A stretch of DNA of 64,000 bases from an uncultured Gemmatimonadota bacterium (lineage in GTDB: Bacteria; Gemmatimonadota; Gemmatimonadetes; Gemmatimonadales; Gemmatimonadaceae): contig CAIVZZ010000004.1 in the NCBI GenBank assembly GCA_903910555.1, positions 1 through 64,000 of the forward strand. Direction: 5' to 3'. This document shows positions 24,240-32,755 of the stretch, one piece after another. Numbering within the stretch: position 1 is the first letter of the stretch; the number at the start of each line of letters is the position of its first letter. The notes under the pieces are model-generated. The model ran no database searches. It saw only the letters and a program-made list of their open reading frames with translations, and was not told the DNA's origin. Position numbers and translations under genes: made by a program.

Positions 24240-26924
24240 GTGGGGTCGGGCGCGACGCGCCGACTGATTGTCATCGCGCCAACGCGCGCCGCCTGCGAGA
24301 CGATTGAACTCGCATTCGGCTTGGACCTCGAAACCACTCTTTGGAAAACACACGGCGCCGAACTCACGGCGCTCGCTGAGAAATTCCGCGAGGAAGAAGC
24401 GTCTGCCGCGCCCGGCACCCGCATCGAGCGCCGCGGATTTGGAATCGTCGCCGGCACCGGCACGGGGAAGACGCTCTCGATCCGCCCAATAGCGCACACC
24501 CTGCTCGGGACCACCGAACTGCGCGTTGGCGTGATCAATCGCGAACGTGAAGCCACGCCCGAGTCGCCATCGTGGAACGTCGTGATCGTGACGACCGGCA
24601 TCGCGCGCCGCTGGTTTCAGGACGGCGACATTCGGCCGCAGGACACATTGGTGGTCGATGAAATTCATCAGACGAGCGCAGAGTTAGAACTCTGCCTTGC
24701 ACTCGGCAAACGCGTCGGCTGCCGGTTCATCTGGCTGTCGGCGACGGTCGATCCGTCGTTCTACGCGCGATATCTCAACGCGTCGAGCGTGGTCGAGAGC
24801 CGCGCGTTCGATCCCAATAAAGCGGCGAAAGTTGAAGTCGTACGATCAGAACCGCTCCGTTTTCTCGACGACAAATTTCTGACCCAGGTGATGAAAGAGA
24901 AGCGCGGTGTCGGCGTATTTCTGCCGACGCGTGCGGGCGTCGAGCAGGCCGCCGCGACGGTCAGCGCGCGTTTCCCGCGGATCACCGCGCAGTTTTATCA
25001 CGGCGGCGAACCGATCCGCGTGATCCGCCCCTTTCTCGAGGGCGGAGTCGAGAAGCCGTATCTCCTCTCGATGACTGCGGCGGGACAGAGCGCGCTCAAC
25101 GTGCAGGGACTCGATACGGTCGTCATTCACGATTCGCGTTTTGCGAACGTGGTGGATCATGGCCGCAACGTGCTCACGCGTGTGCACCTTGGCGCGAATG
25201 AGATTTTGCAGATGGCCGGGCGCGTGCACGGGCGAGTCGCGGGCGGCCGGGTGTTCATCCTGTCGGATCGCGACATTCGCTTCGAGTCGCTGCGCCCGAC
25301 AGCGCCCGAGTTTCAGCTCGCCGGCGATTCCGAGCGTGTCGCGCTCACGTGCGCGGATCTCTCGGTGCGCGCCGACGAGCTCGAGCTGCCCGTTCCGCTC
25401 GATCGCGCGAGTTACATCAAGGCGATCGCGAAGCTGGAAGTGCGCGGGATCATCGAGAACGGAAAGCTCACGCGCTATGGAAAGGCAGTCGAGGCGATGC
25501 CGGTGGACCGGCCGTGGGCGGAGCTGCTCGTGCACTGCGACGACGCGCTGCTGCCGTACGTGGCGGTCATGAGCGCGGTAGAATCGCTGCATCGCATGAC
25601 GCGCGACGATCGCGATCTCGAAGGGCTGGTCGTTCGCGGGAGCGACAATCTCACCGCGTATAACGTCTACGCCGAAGCGTTCACGAAGTGTGGCTACGTG
25701 GGTGAGGTGTACGGTCTCCCGCGTCATCTGTTTGATCCGAGTATCGAACAGTGGGCGGAACGGCGCGGTGTGCTGGTGAAGGCGATCGAAGATGCGGCGC
25801 TCGGCATGGCGAGCATTTTCCGCGCGGTGAAGCTGCCGCTCCCGCAAACGATGCCGCGCGTGCACGAGGGGATCGAGCGGCGGTTCGTTGATCTTCTCGC
25901 GAAGATCCAGCCGTTTGATCTCGTCATCGATGAATCGACGGCGGATGGGCATGAGGCACGCGTTTCGAAGACGAGTGTGGCCGGAACGTGGGGCGCGATC
26001 AGCGGAACGCTCCGCTATTTCGCAGACGCGTACGGAAATCCGCGCGCAGCAATCGAAGGCACGAACGTGCCGATGACGCTGATCAAGCGCTATTCGACAT
26101 CGAGCGGACAAACGCTCGTGTACGATGCGAAGCACAAACAGTCGCCCCTCGCGCTGGAGCGGAAGGTCGACTATTTCGGTTTCGAGCTCGAGCGTGAGCG
26201 CGAAGCGGTGCACGATTTCCCTGCGGGGATGGAAGCCGATGCGCGACGTGTGCTTGCTGAAGCGCTCGCCCGTGGTGAAGCTCGGCATGCGGCCGTCATG
26301 CGCAACCGGCAGCCGATTGAAGAAGTGCGCGAGGCCTATCGCCGGTCGGGCGGTAAGACGCCGAAAATGGGACTCGTGGAGCTCACGGCGTGGTATGTCG
26401 CGGCGCTCGGCGAGGCGCGGAATCTTCATGAGTATCGCGCGGCACCCCTGCGCTTTGACGCTGACGATTTTGTGCCGCGGGCTGTGCGCGCCGAACTTTC
26501 AGGACTTCCGGGCGCCGCGGAGATTCGCGATCGCACGGTGCCGATGCACTATGAAATCGAAGAGACGCCCAACGGCCCGCTTGGCGTGGTGCGGCTGGTG
26601 ATTCCGGAGAAAGTCGCGCGCGGCCTCGCGAAAGAGGAGCTTCCCGAGGTCGACCGGCCGCTGCGATTCACCATCACACGCGGCGGGCGCGGCTCGGTGA
26701 AGGCGGATTCGCTTGACCGGATCAGCGGCGCGCTAGAACGTCCATACACCGACGAAGAGGCGCGCGGTTCAACATCGGGCAGCCGCTACGATATGCGCGG
26801 CGATAAAAAGTCGCGCGACAACCGCGGTGGACCACCGCAGCATGGCAAGAAGGGCGGGCACGACAAAGCGTCGCATAGGCCAGGTTCACCTTCGGGGCTT
26901 GGCAAGCGCCGGGGAAAACGGTAA
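24240..26924 (+). CDS. DEAH-type superfamily 2 helicase with basic RNA-binding-like tail
   Basis: 894 aa from GTG 24240. Motif I is AGTGTGKT near 71-78, motif II is VVDEIHQT (DEIH) near 138, motif III is LSAT, and motif VI lies in QMAGRVHGR; an HrpA/HrpB-like RNA or DNA helicase is the nearest type. The middle and C-terminal thirds are not recognised; a conserved-looking block (LRFTITRGGRGSVKADSLD) precedes a Lys/Arg/Gly-rich tail (about 845-894). The frame stays open upstream to 24171 and encodes plausible sequence (DSPQNLRRVRDPYLPPDHD), but contains no standard start codon, so the true start may be non-canonical. Overlaps the next gene by one base (TAATG). Confidence 0.75.
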   Translation: MGSGATRRLIVIAPTRAACETIELAFGLDLETTLWKTHGAELTALAEKFREEEASAAPGTRIERRGFGIVAGTGTGKTLSIRPIAHTLLGTTELRVGVINREREATPESPSWNVVIVTTGIARRWFQDGDIRPQDTLVVDEIHQTSAELELCLALGKRVGCRFIWLSATVDPSFYARYLNASSVVESRAFDPNKAAKVEVVRSEPLRFLDDKFLTQVMKEKRGVGVFLPTRAGVEQAAATVSARFPRITAQFYHGGEPIRVIRPFLEGGVEKPYLLSMTAAGQSALNVQGLDTVVIHDSRFANVVDHGRNVLTRVHLGANEILQMAGRVHGRVAGGRVFILSDRDIRFESLRPTAPEFQLAGDSERVALTCADLSVRADELELPVPLDRASYIKAIAKLEVRGIIENGKLTRYGKAVEAMPVDRPWAELLVHCDDALLPYVAVMSAVESLHRMTRDDRDLEGLVVRGSDNLTAYNVYAEAFTKCGYVGEVYGLPRHLFDPSIEQWAERRGVLVKAIEDAALGMASIFRAVKLPLPQTMPRVHEGIERRFVDLLAKIQPFDLVIDESTADGHEARVSKTSVAGTWGAISGTLRYFADAYGNPRAAIEGTNVPMTLIKRYSTSSGQTLVYDAKHKQSPLALERKVDYFGFELEREREAVHDFPAGMEADARRVLAEALARGEARHAAVMRNRQPIEEVREAYRRSGGKTPKMGLVELTAWYVAALGEARNLHEYRAAPLRFDADDFVPRAVRAELSGLPGAAEIRDRTVPMHYEIEETPNGPLGVVRLVIPEKVARGLAKEELPEVDRPLRFTITRGGRGSVKADSLDRISGALERPYTDEEARGSTSGSRYDMRGDKKSRDNRGGPPQHGKKGGHDKASHRPGSPSGLGKRRGKR

Positions 26925-27502
26925 TGGAACGTCGCGATCTTCTGCGCGCATTTGGCGCTGCAGCCGCATTCACCATCATGCCGCGTACGGCGCAGGCGGC
27001 GTGGGAAACCGTCGCCACCTCGCCGTCTGCGCAGCGCCGCGTTCTCACGGACGAGCGCGCGGACCTTGTTGCGGCGCTTTCCGACGCGATCATTCCGCGC
27101 ACTGATACGCCGAGCGCGACGGATGTGAATGTGCCGGCGTTTATTGATGTGATTGTTTCCGAGTATTACGGCGATGAAGAGCGCGCGGTGTTTTTGTCAG
27201 GGCTCGATTTGATCGGCGCGCGGGTGAAGCGCAGCGACGTCACGTCCTTTGCGGGGCTGTCGCCGGAGTCGCAGAAGGCGCTGCTCGACGCGCTCGATCA
27301 GCCGGTCGACCGTCAAGCGCCCGATGCGCGTGCGTGGAATCGCCTTAAGGGATTGGTGATTCACGGCTACTTCACGAGTGAGCGCATACAGAAGGACGTG
27401 CTCAAGACCGCGGTGATGCCGGGGCGATACGACGGGAACGCACCGATGAAAGCGGCGACGGGTGCGAGCCACGGAGGCGATCATGGCGGCAACCATGCGT
27501 GA
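26924..27502 (+). CDS. Gluconate 2-dehydrogenase subunit 3-like protein (small subunit of GMC dehydrogenase)
   Basis: 192 aa. The Tat-type N-terminus (MERRDLLRAFGAAAAF, cleavage near AQA) is followed by a helical domain typical of the small subunit that partners GMC flavoenzymes: DERADLVAALSDAIIPRTDTP and FIDVIVSEYYGDEE, ending in a His-rich tail. In known systems this subunit helps export and activity of the FAD subunit. The large subunit gene overlaps by 20 bp, consistent with one complex in the periplasm. Confidence 0.85.
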   Translation: MERRDLLRAFGAAAAFTIMPRTAQAAWETVATSPSAQRRVLTDERADLVAALSDAIIPRTDTPSATDVNVPAFIDVIVSEYYGDEERAVFLSGLDLIGARVKRSDVTSFAGLSPESQKALLDALDQPVDRQAPDARAWNRLKGLVIHGYFTSERIQKDVLKTAVMPGRYDGNAPMKAATGASHGGDHGGNHA

Positions 27503-29183
27503 GGTCACGAAATTCGATGCCATAATTGTCGGCTCCGGCATCAGTGGCGGCTGGGCAGCAAAGGAGCTCACCGAGCGCGGTCTCAAGACCGTCGTGCTCG
27601 AGGCCGGCGGTCCGACGGATACGAGTGATTTCGTCGAGCATGTGCAGCCGTACGAAATGCATTTCCGTGGATATGGCGATCGCAAAACGCTCGCGCGCGA
27701 CTATCCGATTCAGCGCGAGTGCTACGCCTGCGACGAAATGGGGCACAAGTTTTTCGTGAACGATCGCGAGAATCCGTACACCGCTCCGACAGACGCGCCA
27801 TTCCGCTGGTTCCGCGGCCGGCAGGTTGGCGGACGCTCGATCACGTGGGGCCGGCAGGTATATCGCTGGAGCGATCTCGACTTCACAGCCAACGCGAAAG
27901 ACGGTCACGGGAACGACTGGCCGATTCGCTACGCAGATATCGCTCCGTGGTATTCGTATGTCGAAAATTTCATCGGCATCACCGGCGCGCAGGAAGGATT
28001 ATCGCAACTGCCGGACGGTGAGTTTCTGCCGCCGATGCCGATGACGATCGTCGAGCAGGAGGCAAGCGGAAAGATTCGCGCGGCGTTCGGCGGTCAGCGC
28101 GTGATGACGATCGGCCGTGCCGCGATCCTCACGCAGAATCACAACGGGCGTGCCGCGTGCCACTATTGCGGGCCGTGCGAGCGCGGCTGCGTGACGCACT
28201 CGTATTTCAACAGCATCGGCTCGACACTTCCCGCGGCGGCGAAGACCGGAAAGATGACGCTGCGCCCGCACAGCGTTGTGGCAGAGGTGCTCTACGATCC
28301 CAAGCGCGGCAAGGCGCGCGGAGTGCGAGTGATCGATGCGCTCACGATGCAGGAGACGGTCTTTGAGGCGCGCGTGATTTTTCTCTGCGCTTCGGCAATT
28401 GAATCGTCGCGCATTCTGCTCAACTCAAAGTCGACGCGTTTTCCGGACGGTCTCGCGAACAGCAGCGGAGCGCTCGGCCGTTATCTCATGGACCATCACT
28501 ACGGCTCGGGCGCGTCGGGACGGTATCCCGGTCACACGGATCGCAGGACGCTGGGCAGCAGACCGAATGGCATTTACATCGCGCGCTTTAGAAATGTGAA
28601 AGACGCGCATCCCGATTTTCTGCGCGGGTACGGAATGCAGGGCGGATCGGGGCGCTCAGGGTGGGGGCGTGGCAGTTCGATGCCGGGGTATGGTGCCGCG
28701 TTCAAGCAGTCGCTGATCGAGGATCTCGGTCCGTGGAATCTCAGCGCGTCCGGCTGGGGCGAGACGCTGCCGCACGAAGACAATCGCGTCACGCTCGATG
28801 GTGATGTGAAAGACAAATGGGGAATTCCCGCGGCGCGGATCGAAGTGCGCTGGCGTGAGAACGAGCGCGCGATGGACAAAGACATGCAGACCGCGATGGC
28901 CGAGATGCTCGATGCCGCGGGCTGCGCAGATATCAGAACGCACGGATCGAACAATCCGCCCGGTCACTGTATTCACGAGATGGGCGGCGCGCGCATGAGC
29001 ATCACCGAGAAGGACGGTGTGCTCAACAAATGGAATCAGGCGTGGGATGTGAAAAATTTGTTCGTGACCGATGGCGCGTGCATGGCGTCGAACGGCTGCC
29101 AGAATCCATCGATTACGTATATGGCGCTGACGGCGCGCGCCGCGGCGCATGCGGCGAGCGAGATACGGAAGGGTGCGCTGTGA
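27483..29183 (+). CDS. GMC-family FAD-dependent sugar/alcohol dehydrogenase, large subunit
   Basis: 566 aa. The ATG at 27483 has GGAGG five bases upstream. The N-terminal dinucleotide fold is AIIVGSGISGGWAAKEL (FAD). CHYCGPCERGC in the middle is a Cys cluster seen in this dehydrogenase group. The C-terminal GMC signature holds the catalytic His in PPGHCIHEMGGARM and ends with VTDGACMASNGCQNP. It lacks its own signal and probably travels with the Tat-bearing small subunit. Likely oxidises a sugar or sugar alcohol and passes electrons to a cytochrome or quinone; substrate unknown. GTGA overlap with the isomerase-like gene follows. Confidence 0.88.
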   Translation: MAATMREVTKFDAIIVGSGISGGWAAKELTERGLKTVVLEAGGPTDTSDFVEHVQPYEMHFRGYGDRKTLARDYPIQRECYACDEMGHKFFVNDRENPYTAPTDAPFRWFRGRQVGGRSITWGRQVYRWSDLDFTANAKDGHGNDWPIRYADIAPWYSYVENFIGITGAQEGLSQLPDGEFLPPMPMTIVEQEASGKIRAAFGGQRVMTIGRAAILTQNHNGRAACHYCGPCERGCVTHSYFNSIGSTLPAAAKTGKMTLRPHSVVAEVLYDPKRGKARGVRVIDALTMQETVFEARVIFLCASAIESSRILLNSKSTRFPDGLANSSGALGRYLMDHHYGSGASGRYPGHTDRRTLGSRPNGIYIARFRNVKDAHPDFLRGYGMQGGSGRSGWGRGSSMPGYGAAFKQSLIEDLGPWNLSASGWGETLPHEDNRVTLDGDVKDKWGIPAARIEVRWRENERAMDKDMQTAMAEMLDAAGCADIRTHGSNNPPGHCIHEMGGARMSITEKDGVLNKWNQAWDVKNLFVTDGACMASNGCQNPSITYMALTARAAAHAASEIRKGAL

Positions 29184-30040
29184 ACAGGCGGCGCGCGGTT
29201 GGCGTTATGGCCGGCATGGCGGGGCTCGCGGCGATTGGACCGAAGACCGAAGCGCGAGGACCGAACACGGTTTCAAAGTTTCCCTCAGGACGGATCAAAC
29301 AATCCGTGAGCCGCTGGTGCTACGGAAAACTTTCGCTTGAAGAGCTGTGCGCGGCTTCGAAGAAAATCGGTCTGTCCGCGATCGATCTCCTTGATGAGAA
29401 AGACTGGACCACGCCGAAACAATTCGGCCTCGCGTGCGCGATGGCAAACGGCTTTGGCTCGATCCCAAAAGGCTTCAACCGCCCTGACAATCATGACAAA
29501 CTCGTGGCGGACGCGGAGCGCATGATGCCGCTCGCCGCGGCCGCGGGCGTTCCGAACATCGTCTGCTTCAGCGGCAATCGCGCGGGGATGTCGGATGGCG
29601 AGGGAATCACGAACTGCATCGCCGGCTTCAAGCGGATCACGGCGACTGCAGAGCGTGTCGGTGTCACGCTCTGTCTGGAACTGCTCAACAGCAAGGTCGA
29701 TCATCACGACTATCAGGCCGATCACACTGCGTGGGGCGTCGAGGTCGTGAAGGGCGTAAACTCCCCGCGCCTAAAGCTCCTGTACGACATCTACCATATG
29801 CAGATCATGGAAGGCGATGTCGTGCACACCATTCGCGAGAACGCGCAGCACATCGCGCACTATCACACGGGTGGCGTGCCGGGGCGCAACGAGATCGATG
29901 AGACGCAGGAGCTGAATTATCGGCGGGTTGCGCAGGCGATTGCCGACAGCGGCTTCACCGGATTTCTCGCGCATGAGTTCGTGCCGAAGCGGGATGCGAT
30001 CACGTCGCTCGGGCAGGCCTTTACGATTTGCGACGTTTAA
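29180..30040 (+). CDS. Hydroxypyruvate isomerase-like / sugar phosphate isomerase-epimerase TIM-barrel protein
   Basis: 286 aa from a GTG overlapping the GMC stop. A Tat-like leader (NRRRAVGVMAGMAGLAAIG) suggests export. The barrel follows the AP-endonuclease-2/hydroxypyruvate isomerase pattern with metal ligands in LCLELLNSK (Glu), DHTAWGVE, YDIYHMQIMEGD (Asp/His), AHYHTGGVPGR (His) and FLAHEFVP (Glu). It is the third gene of the GMC operon and probably isomerises or epimerises the keto-sugar made by the dehydrogenase. Exact substrate not predictable. Confidence 0.82.
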   Translation: MNRRRAVGVMAGMAGLAAIGPKTEARGPNTVSKFPSGRIKQSVSRWCYGKLSLEELCAASKKIGLSAIDLLDEKDWTTPKQFGLACAMANGFGSIPKGFNRPDNHDKLVADAERMMPLAAAAGVPNIVCFSGNRAGMSDGEGITNCIAGFKRITATAERVGVTLCLELLNSKVDHHDYQADHTAWGVEVVKGVNSPRLKLLYDIYHMQIMEGDVVHTIRENAQHIAHYHTGGVPGRNEIDETQELNYRRVAQAIADSGFTGFLAHEFVPKRDAITSLGQAFTICDV

Positions 30041-30083
30041 TTGAGACGGCAGACGGCGGACCGCAGACGACGGAAACTGCCGA

Positions 30084-30752
30084 TCAGCCGCTGATTTTTT
30101 TTCTGTGACGAGCCGCTTTCGCGCGATTGCCGCACGTCTTCATGTCGCACCAGCGCCGCTTCCCGTTGCGTGAGCCGTCAAAGAACACTCGTGCGCACCG
30201 CGGATCGGCACACTTCCTGACGCGCTGAAGCTCGCCGCTCACCAGCCCGTCCGCCGCTGACTCGATCGCCGGAATCATCAGGCCTGCGAAGACGTCGCCA
30301 GTCGTCACGAAGTTCCGCACAAACCCGCCATCCGAGCGCGGTTCCACCCGGCGCGTTCCGGCGCTGCGCCCAAGAATACGATTGATTTCCGCGATAGCAG
30401 TCTGCGTTGCGCGTTCCTGCGGTGCGTCGCCACGCTCGGCGAGTGCGCGCAGAACATTTCGCAGCCGGCGCGCTTCGTGCAGCGCGGCGCTCGAACCGGT
30501 CGGCTGCTGTTGCGCGCGGCGCATCATTGCGGTCGCGCGCTCTTCGTCGAGAATCCGCGCCGCCGACAGCCATCCGACGAATCGTTCGAACGAATCGAGC
30601 GCATCAGTTCGCGAATCGCCGCGTGAGTGCGTCGAGTCGTCGCTGTTCACGAAGTCGAGCCAGAGACGCTCGCCGACGAAGACGAACGAGGCACTGCTCG
30701 CGCTCGTCGCTGCAGGTGCTGAAGTGCTGGGAGACCGCATGGCTGTGGGCAT
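30084..30752 (-). CDS. CGNR zinc-finger / ABATE-domain putative regulator
   Basis: 222 aa. The N-terminal ABATE-type domain starts at RLWLDFVNSDDS (about 29-40). The C-terminal zinc finger is KCADPRCARVFFDGSRNGK, then RRWCDMKTCGNRAKAARHR (C-x4-C...C-x4-C ending in CGNR), a family thought to be stress-related transcriptional regulators. The first 25 residues are Ser/Ala-rich; a later start is possible. It is divergent from the thioesterase gene with a 102-bp shared upstream region. Confidence 0.87.
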   Translation of the reverse strand: MPTAMRSPSTSAPAATSASSASFVFVGERLWLDFVNSDDSTHSRGDSRTDALDSFERFVGWLSAARILDEERATAMMRRAQQQPTGSSAALHEARRLRNVLRALAERGDAPQERATQTAIAEINRILGRSAGTRRVEPRSDGGFVRNFVTTGDVFAGLMIPAIESAADGLVSGELQRVRKCADPRCARVFFDGSRNGKRRWCDMKTCGNRAKAARHRKKISG

Positions 30753-30854
30753 CGATTGCCCAGACTAAGGGTCAAAGTGCGGGCGGGCAAGAAGATCGCG
30801 CGTTAAGTTCTCACTAATGTCGTTCGAACCCGTTTCCCGACCCGGAGTTCCGCA

Positions 30855-31265
30855 ATGAAGTTCGAGGTTCTCGACCGTGTCCGCTGGAGCGATTGCGACC
30901 CCTTTGGCATCATTTATTACGGCGCGTATATCCGGCTCTTTCAGGTCGCTGAAGAAGAGTTGCTCCGCGCATGCGGGCTGCCCTACGCGAAGCTGCGCGA
31001 GGAGATGGGTGTGTGGATCCCGCGAAAGGCCGTTCAGGCCGAGTTCCACTCGCCCGCGCAGATCGACGAAGAAGTCGCGATCCAGGTCTACTTCTCCAAG
31101 ATTGGCAACACCTCAATCACTTTTCAGTTCGAAGTGTACCGCGCCAGCGACCGCGTTCATCGCGCGAGTGGCACGCTCGTCGTCGTCTCCGTGGACAAGC
31201 CGACCATGACACCGCGGCCGGTTCCCGACGCCCTGCGGGCGATTCTATCCCTCTACGCGGGGTAA
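30855..31265 (+). CDS. Acyl-CoA thioesterase, YbgC/4-hydroxybenzoyl-CoA type hotdog fold
   Basis: 136 aa, the usual length. The signature RVRWSDCDPFGIIYYGAY holds the catalytic Asp (SDCDP), and AVQAEFHSPAQIDEEV is the second conserved block. A cytoplasmic enzyme that hydrolyses short or aromatic acyl-CoA. Its last 21 bp overlap the convergent sthA-like gene. Confidence 0.88.
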   Translation: MKFEVLDRVRWSDCDPFGIIYYGAYIRLFQVAEEELLRACGLPYAKLREEMGVWIPRKAVQAEFHSPAQIDEEVAIQVYFSKIGNTSITFQFEVYRASDRVHRASGTLVVVSVDKPTMTPRPVPDALRAILSLYAG

Positions 31266-32687
31266 GCCGCCGCTCGCGCCGATCCGTCGCGCGAGCCGCT
31301 GGAGTCCGTCGTACGCCGCATACTTGTACACGTCGCTCAGCGTCGGGTAGTTGAAGACGGCCTGGATGAAATAGTCGATCGTTCCCTCGAAGTTCATCAC
31401 GGCCGCAGCGAGATGGATCAGCTCGCATGCGCCCTCGCCGACGATCGAGCAGCCGAGCAGCCGCTGATCGTCGCGACGGAAGATGAGCTTGATGAAGCCG
31501 TCGAGATCGCCAATGATCTGGCCGCGCATATTCGACCGGAAGCTCGACTTCCCGATCTCGTACGAAATTTCTTTTGCGCGCGCCGTTTCTTCCGTCTCGC
31601 CGACCATCGCGACTTCCGGAACGGTCCAGACACCATACGGCAGCACGGGATGGACCCGCTGCTTATAGCGCAGATCGAAGGCGTGGCACATCGCGACGCG
31701 GGCTTGTTCCATTGACGTCGACGCCAGCGCCGGAAATCCGATGACGTCACCCGCGGCGAAAATGCTCGGGACGGTCGTGCGATAATTGTCGTCGACGAGG
31801 ATGAATCCACGCGGATTGGTTCGCACGCCGGCTTCCTCGAGTCCCAGCTCTTCCGTCGCGCCCGAGCGGCCGATGCTGTACAGCACGCAGTCGGCGGCGA
31901 TCTCGCTGCCATCGTTCAGCACGACGGTCGCGATGCGGTTGCCGTCGGTGTCGACGCGAATCTCCGTCACCTCGGCGTTGAGCATCACCTGCACGCCGAG
32001 TCGCCGGGTCATCTCCGCTCGCAGCGCTTCGCTCACCTCGGCATCGAGCTGCGTGAGCAGCCGTTCGCGCGCGTTGACGAGGGTGACGCGCACGCCGAGT
32101 GCGGCGAAGGTGCCCGCGTATTCACAGCCGATCACGCCGCCGCCGATCACGACCATCCGGCCGGGGATCGAAGGCAGCGTGAGCAGGGTGTCGCTGTCGA
32201 CGACCGTCTCGCCGTCGAACGGAACGTTGTCAGGTCGGACAGGATGCGAGCCTGTTGCAATCAGGATCACATCTGCGGTGATGCGCACCGGTGTCTCGCG
32301 AAAGCGCGTGACTTCAACGGTGTGCGCATCAACGATCCGTGCGTGGCCCTGAATGGTGACGACGCCGTGGTTCGCGAGATTGTCGCCGACCAGCTGCCAC
32401 GCCGATTAGACCACTGCGCGCTCGCGGTACATGAAATCGCTGATGGTGATATCCGACTTTACGCGATACTCAACGCCGTAGAGCCCGCGCTGGCGGAGGC
32501 CGGAGAAATAGAGCGCGGTCTCGCGGAGAGTCTTTGAGGGGAGGCCGCCCGTATTCACAGAGTTGCCGCCCGGCTTGGGGGCACGCTCCACGAGGCAGAC
32601 TTTTTTCCCGAAGTAGGCCGCCTGTGCGGCGCCTTTTTCACCGGCCGGGCCGGCGCCGATGACGAGGAGGTCGAAATGGTCTGCCAT
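31245..32687 (-). pseudogene. sthA: Soluble pyridine nucleotide transhydrogenase-like flavoprotein, broken by an in-frame ochre
   Basis: Reading from ATG 32687 in one frame gives the complete protein except for TAA at 32408-32406, between RERAVV and SAWQLVGDNL. The N-terminal part (93 aa) has the FAD fold IGAGPAGEKGA and GGLPSKTLRE, without the redox-active disulfide of lipoamide dehydrogenase, as in SthA. The second part has the NAD(P) fold VVIGGGVIGCEYAG, AAGDVIGFP and the dimerisation domain. One base (TAA from GAA) would restore a ~480-aa flavoprotein. It is either a recent pseudogene, a base error, or a readthrough site; the downstream frame shows no other damage. ATG 32288 could start a fragment lacking the FAD fold. 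Confidence 0.85.
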
Positions 32688-32755
32688 TGGCAGACAACGT
32701 TACGGGTGCGACGGAAACAGCACAATCACTGTGGAGGAGGTAGTTTTCAACGGAC

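Noticed and set aside
24846-26429. Long minus-strand open frame opposite the helicase
   Set aside because: Arg/His-rich shadow typical of high-GC codon bias; the plus frame has the helicase motifs.
32406-32408. A selenocysteine or recoding explanation for the stop in the sthA-like gene
   Set aside because: The codon is TAA, not TGA, and the position is not a redox Cys in homologues. A nonsense change is simpler.
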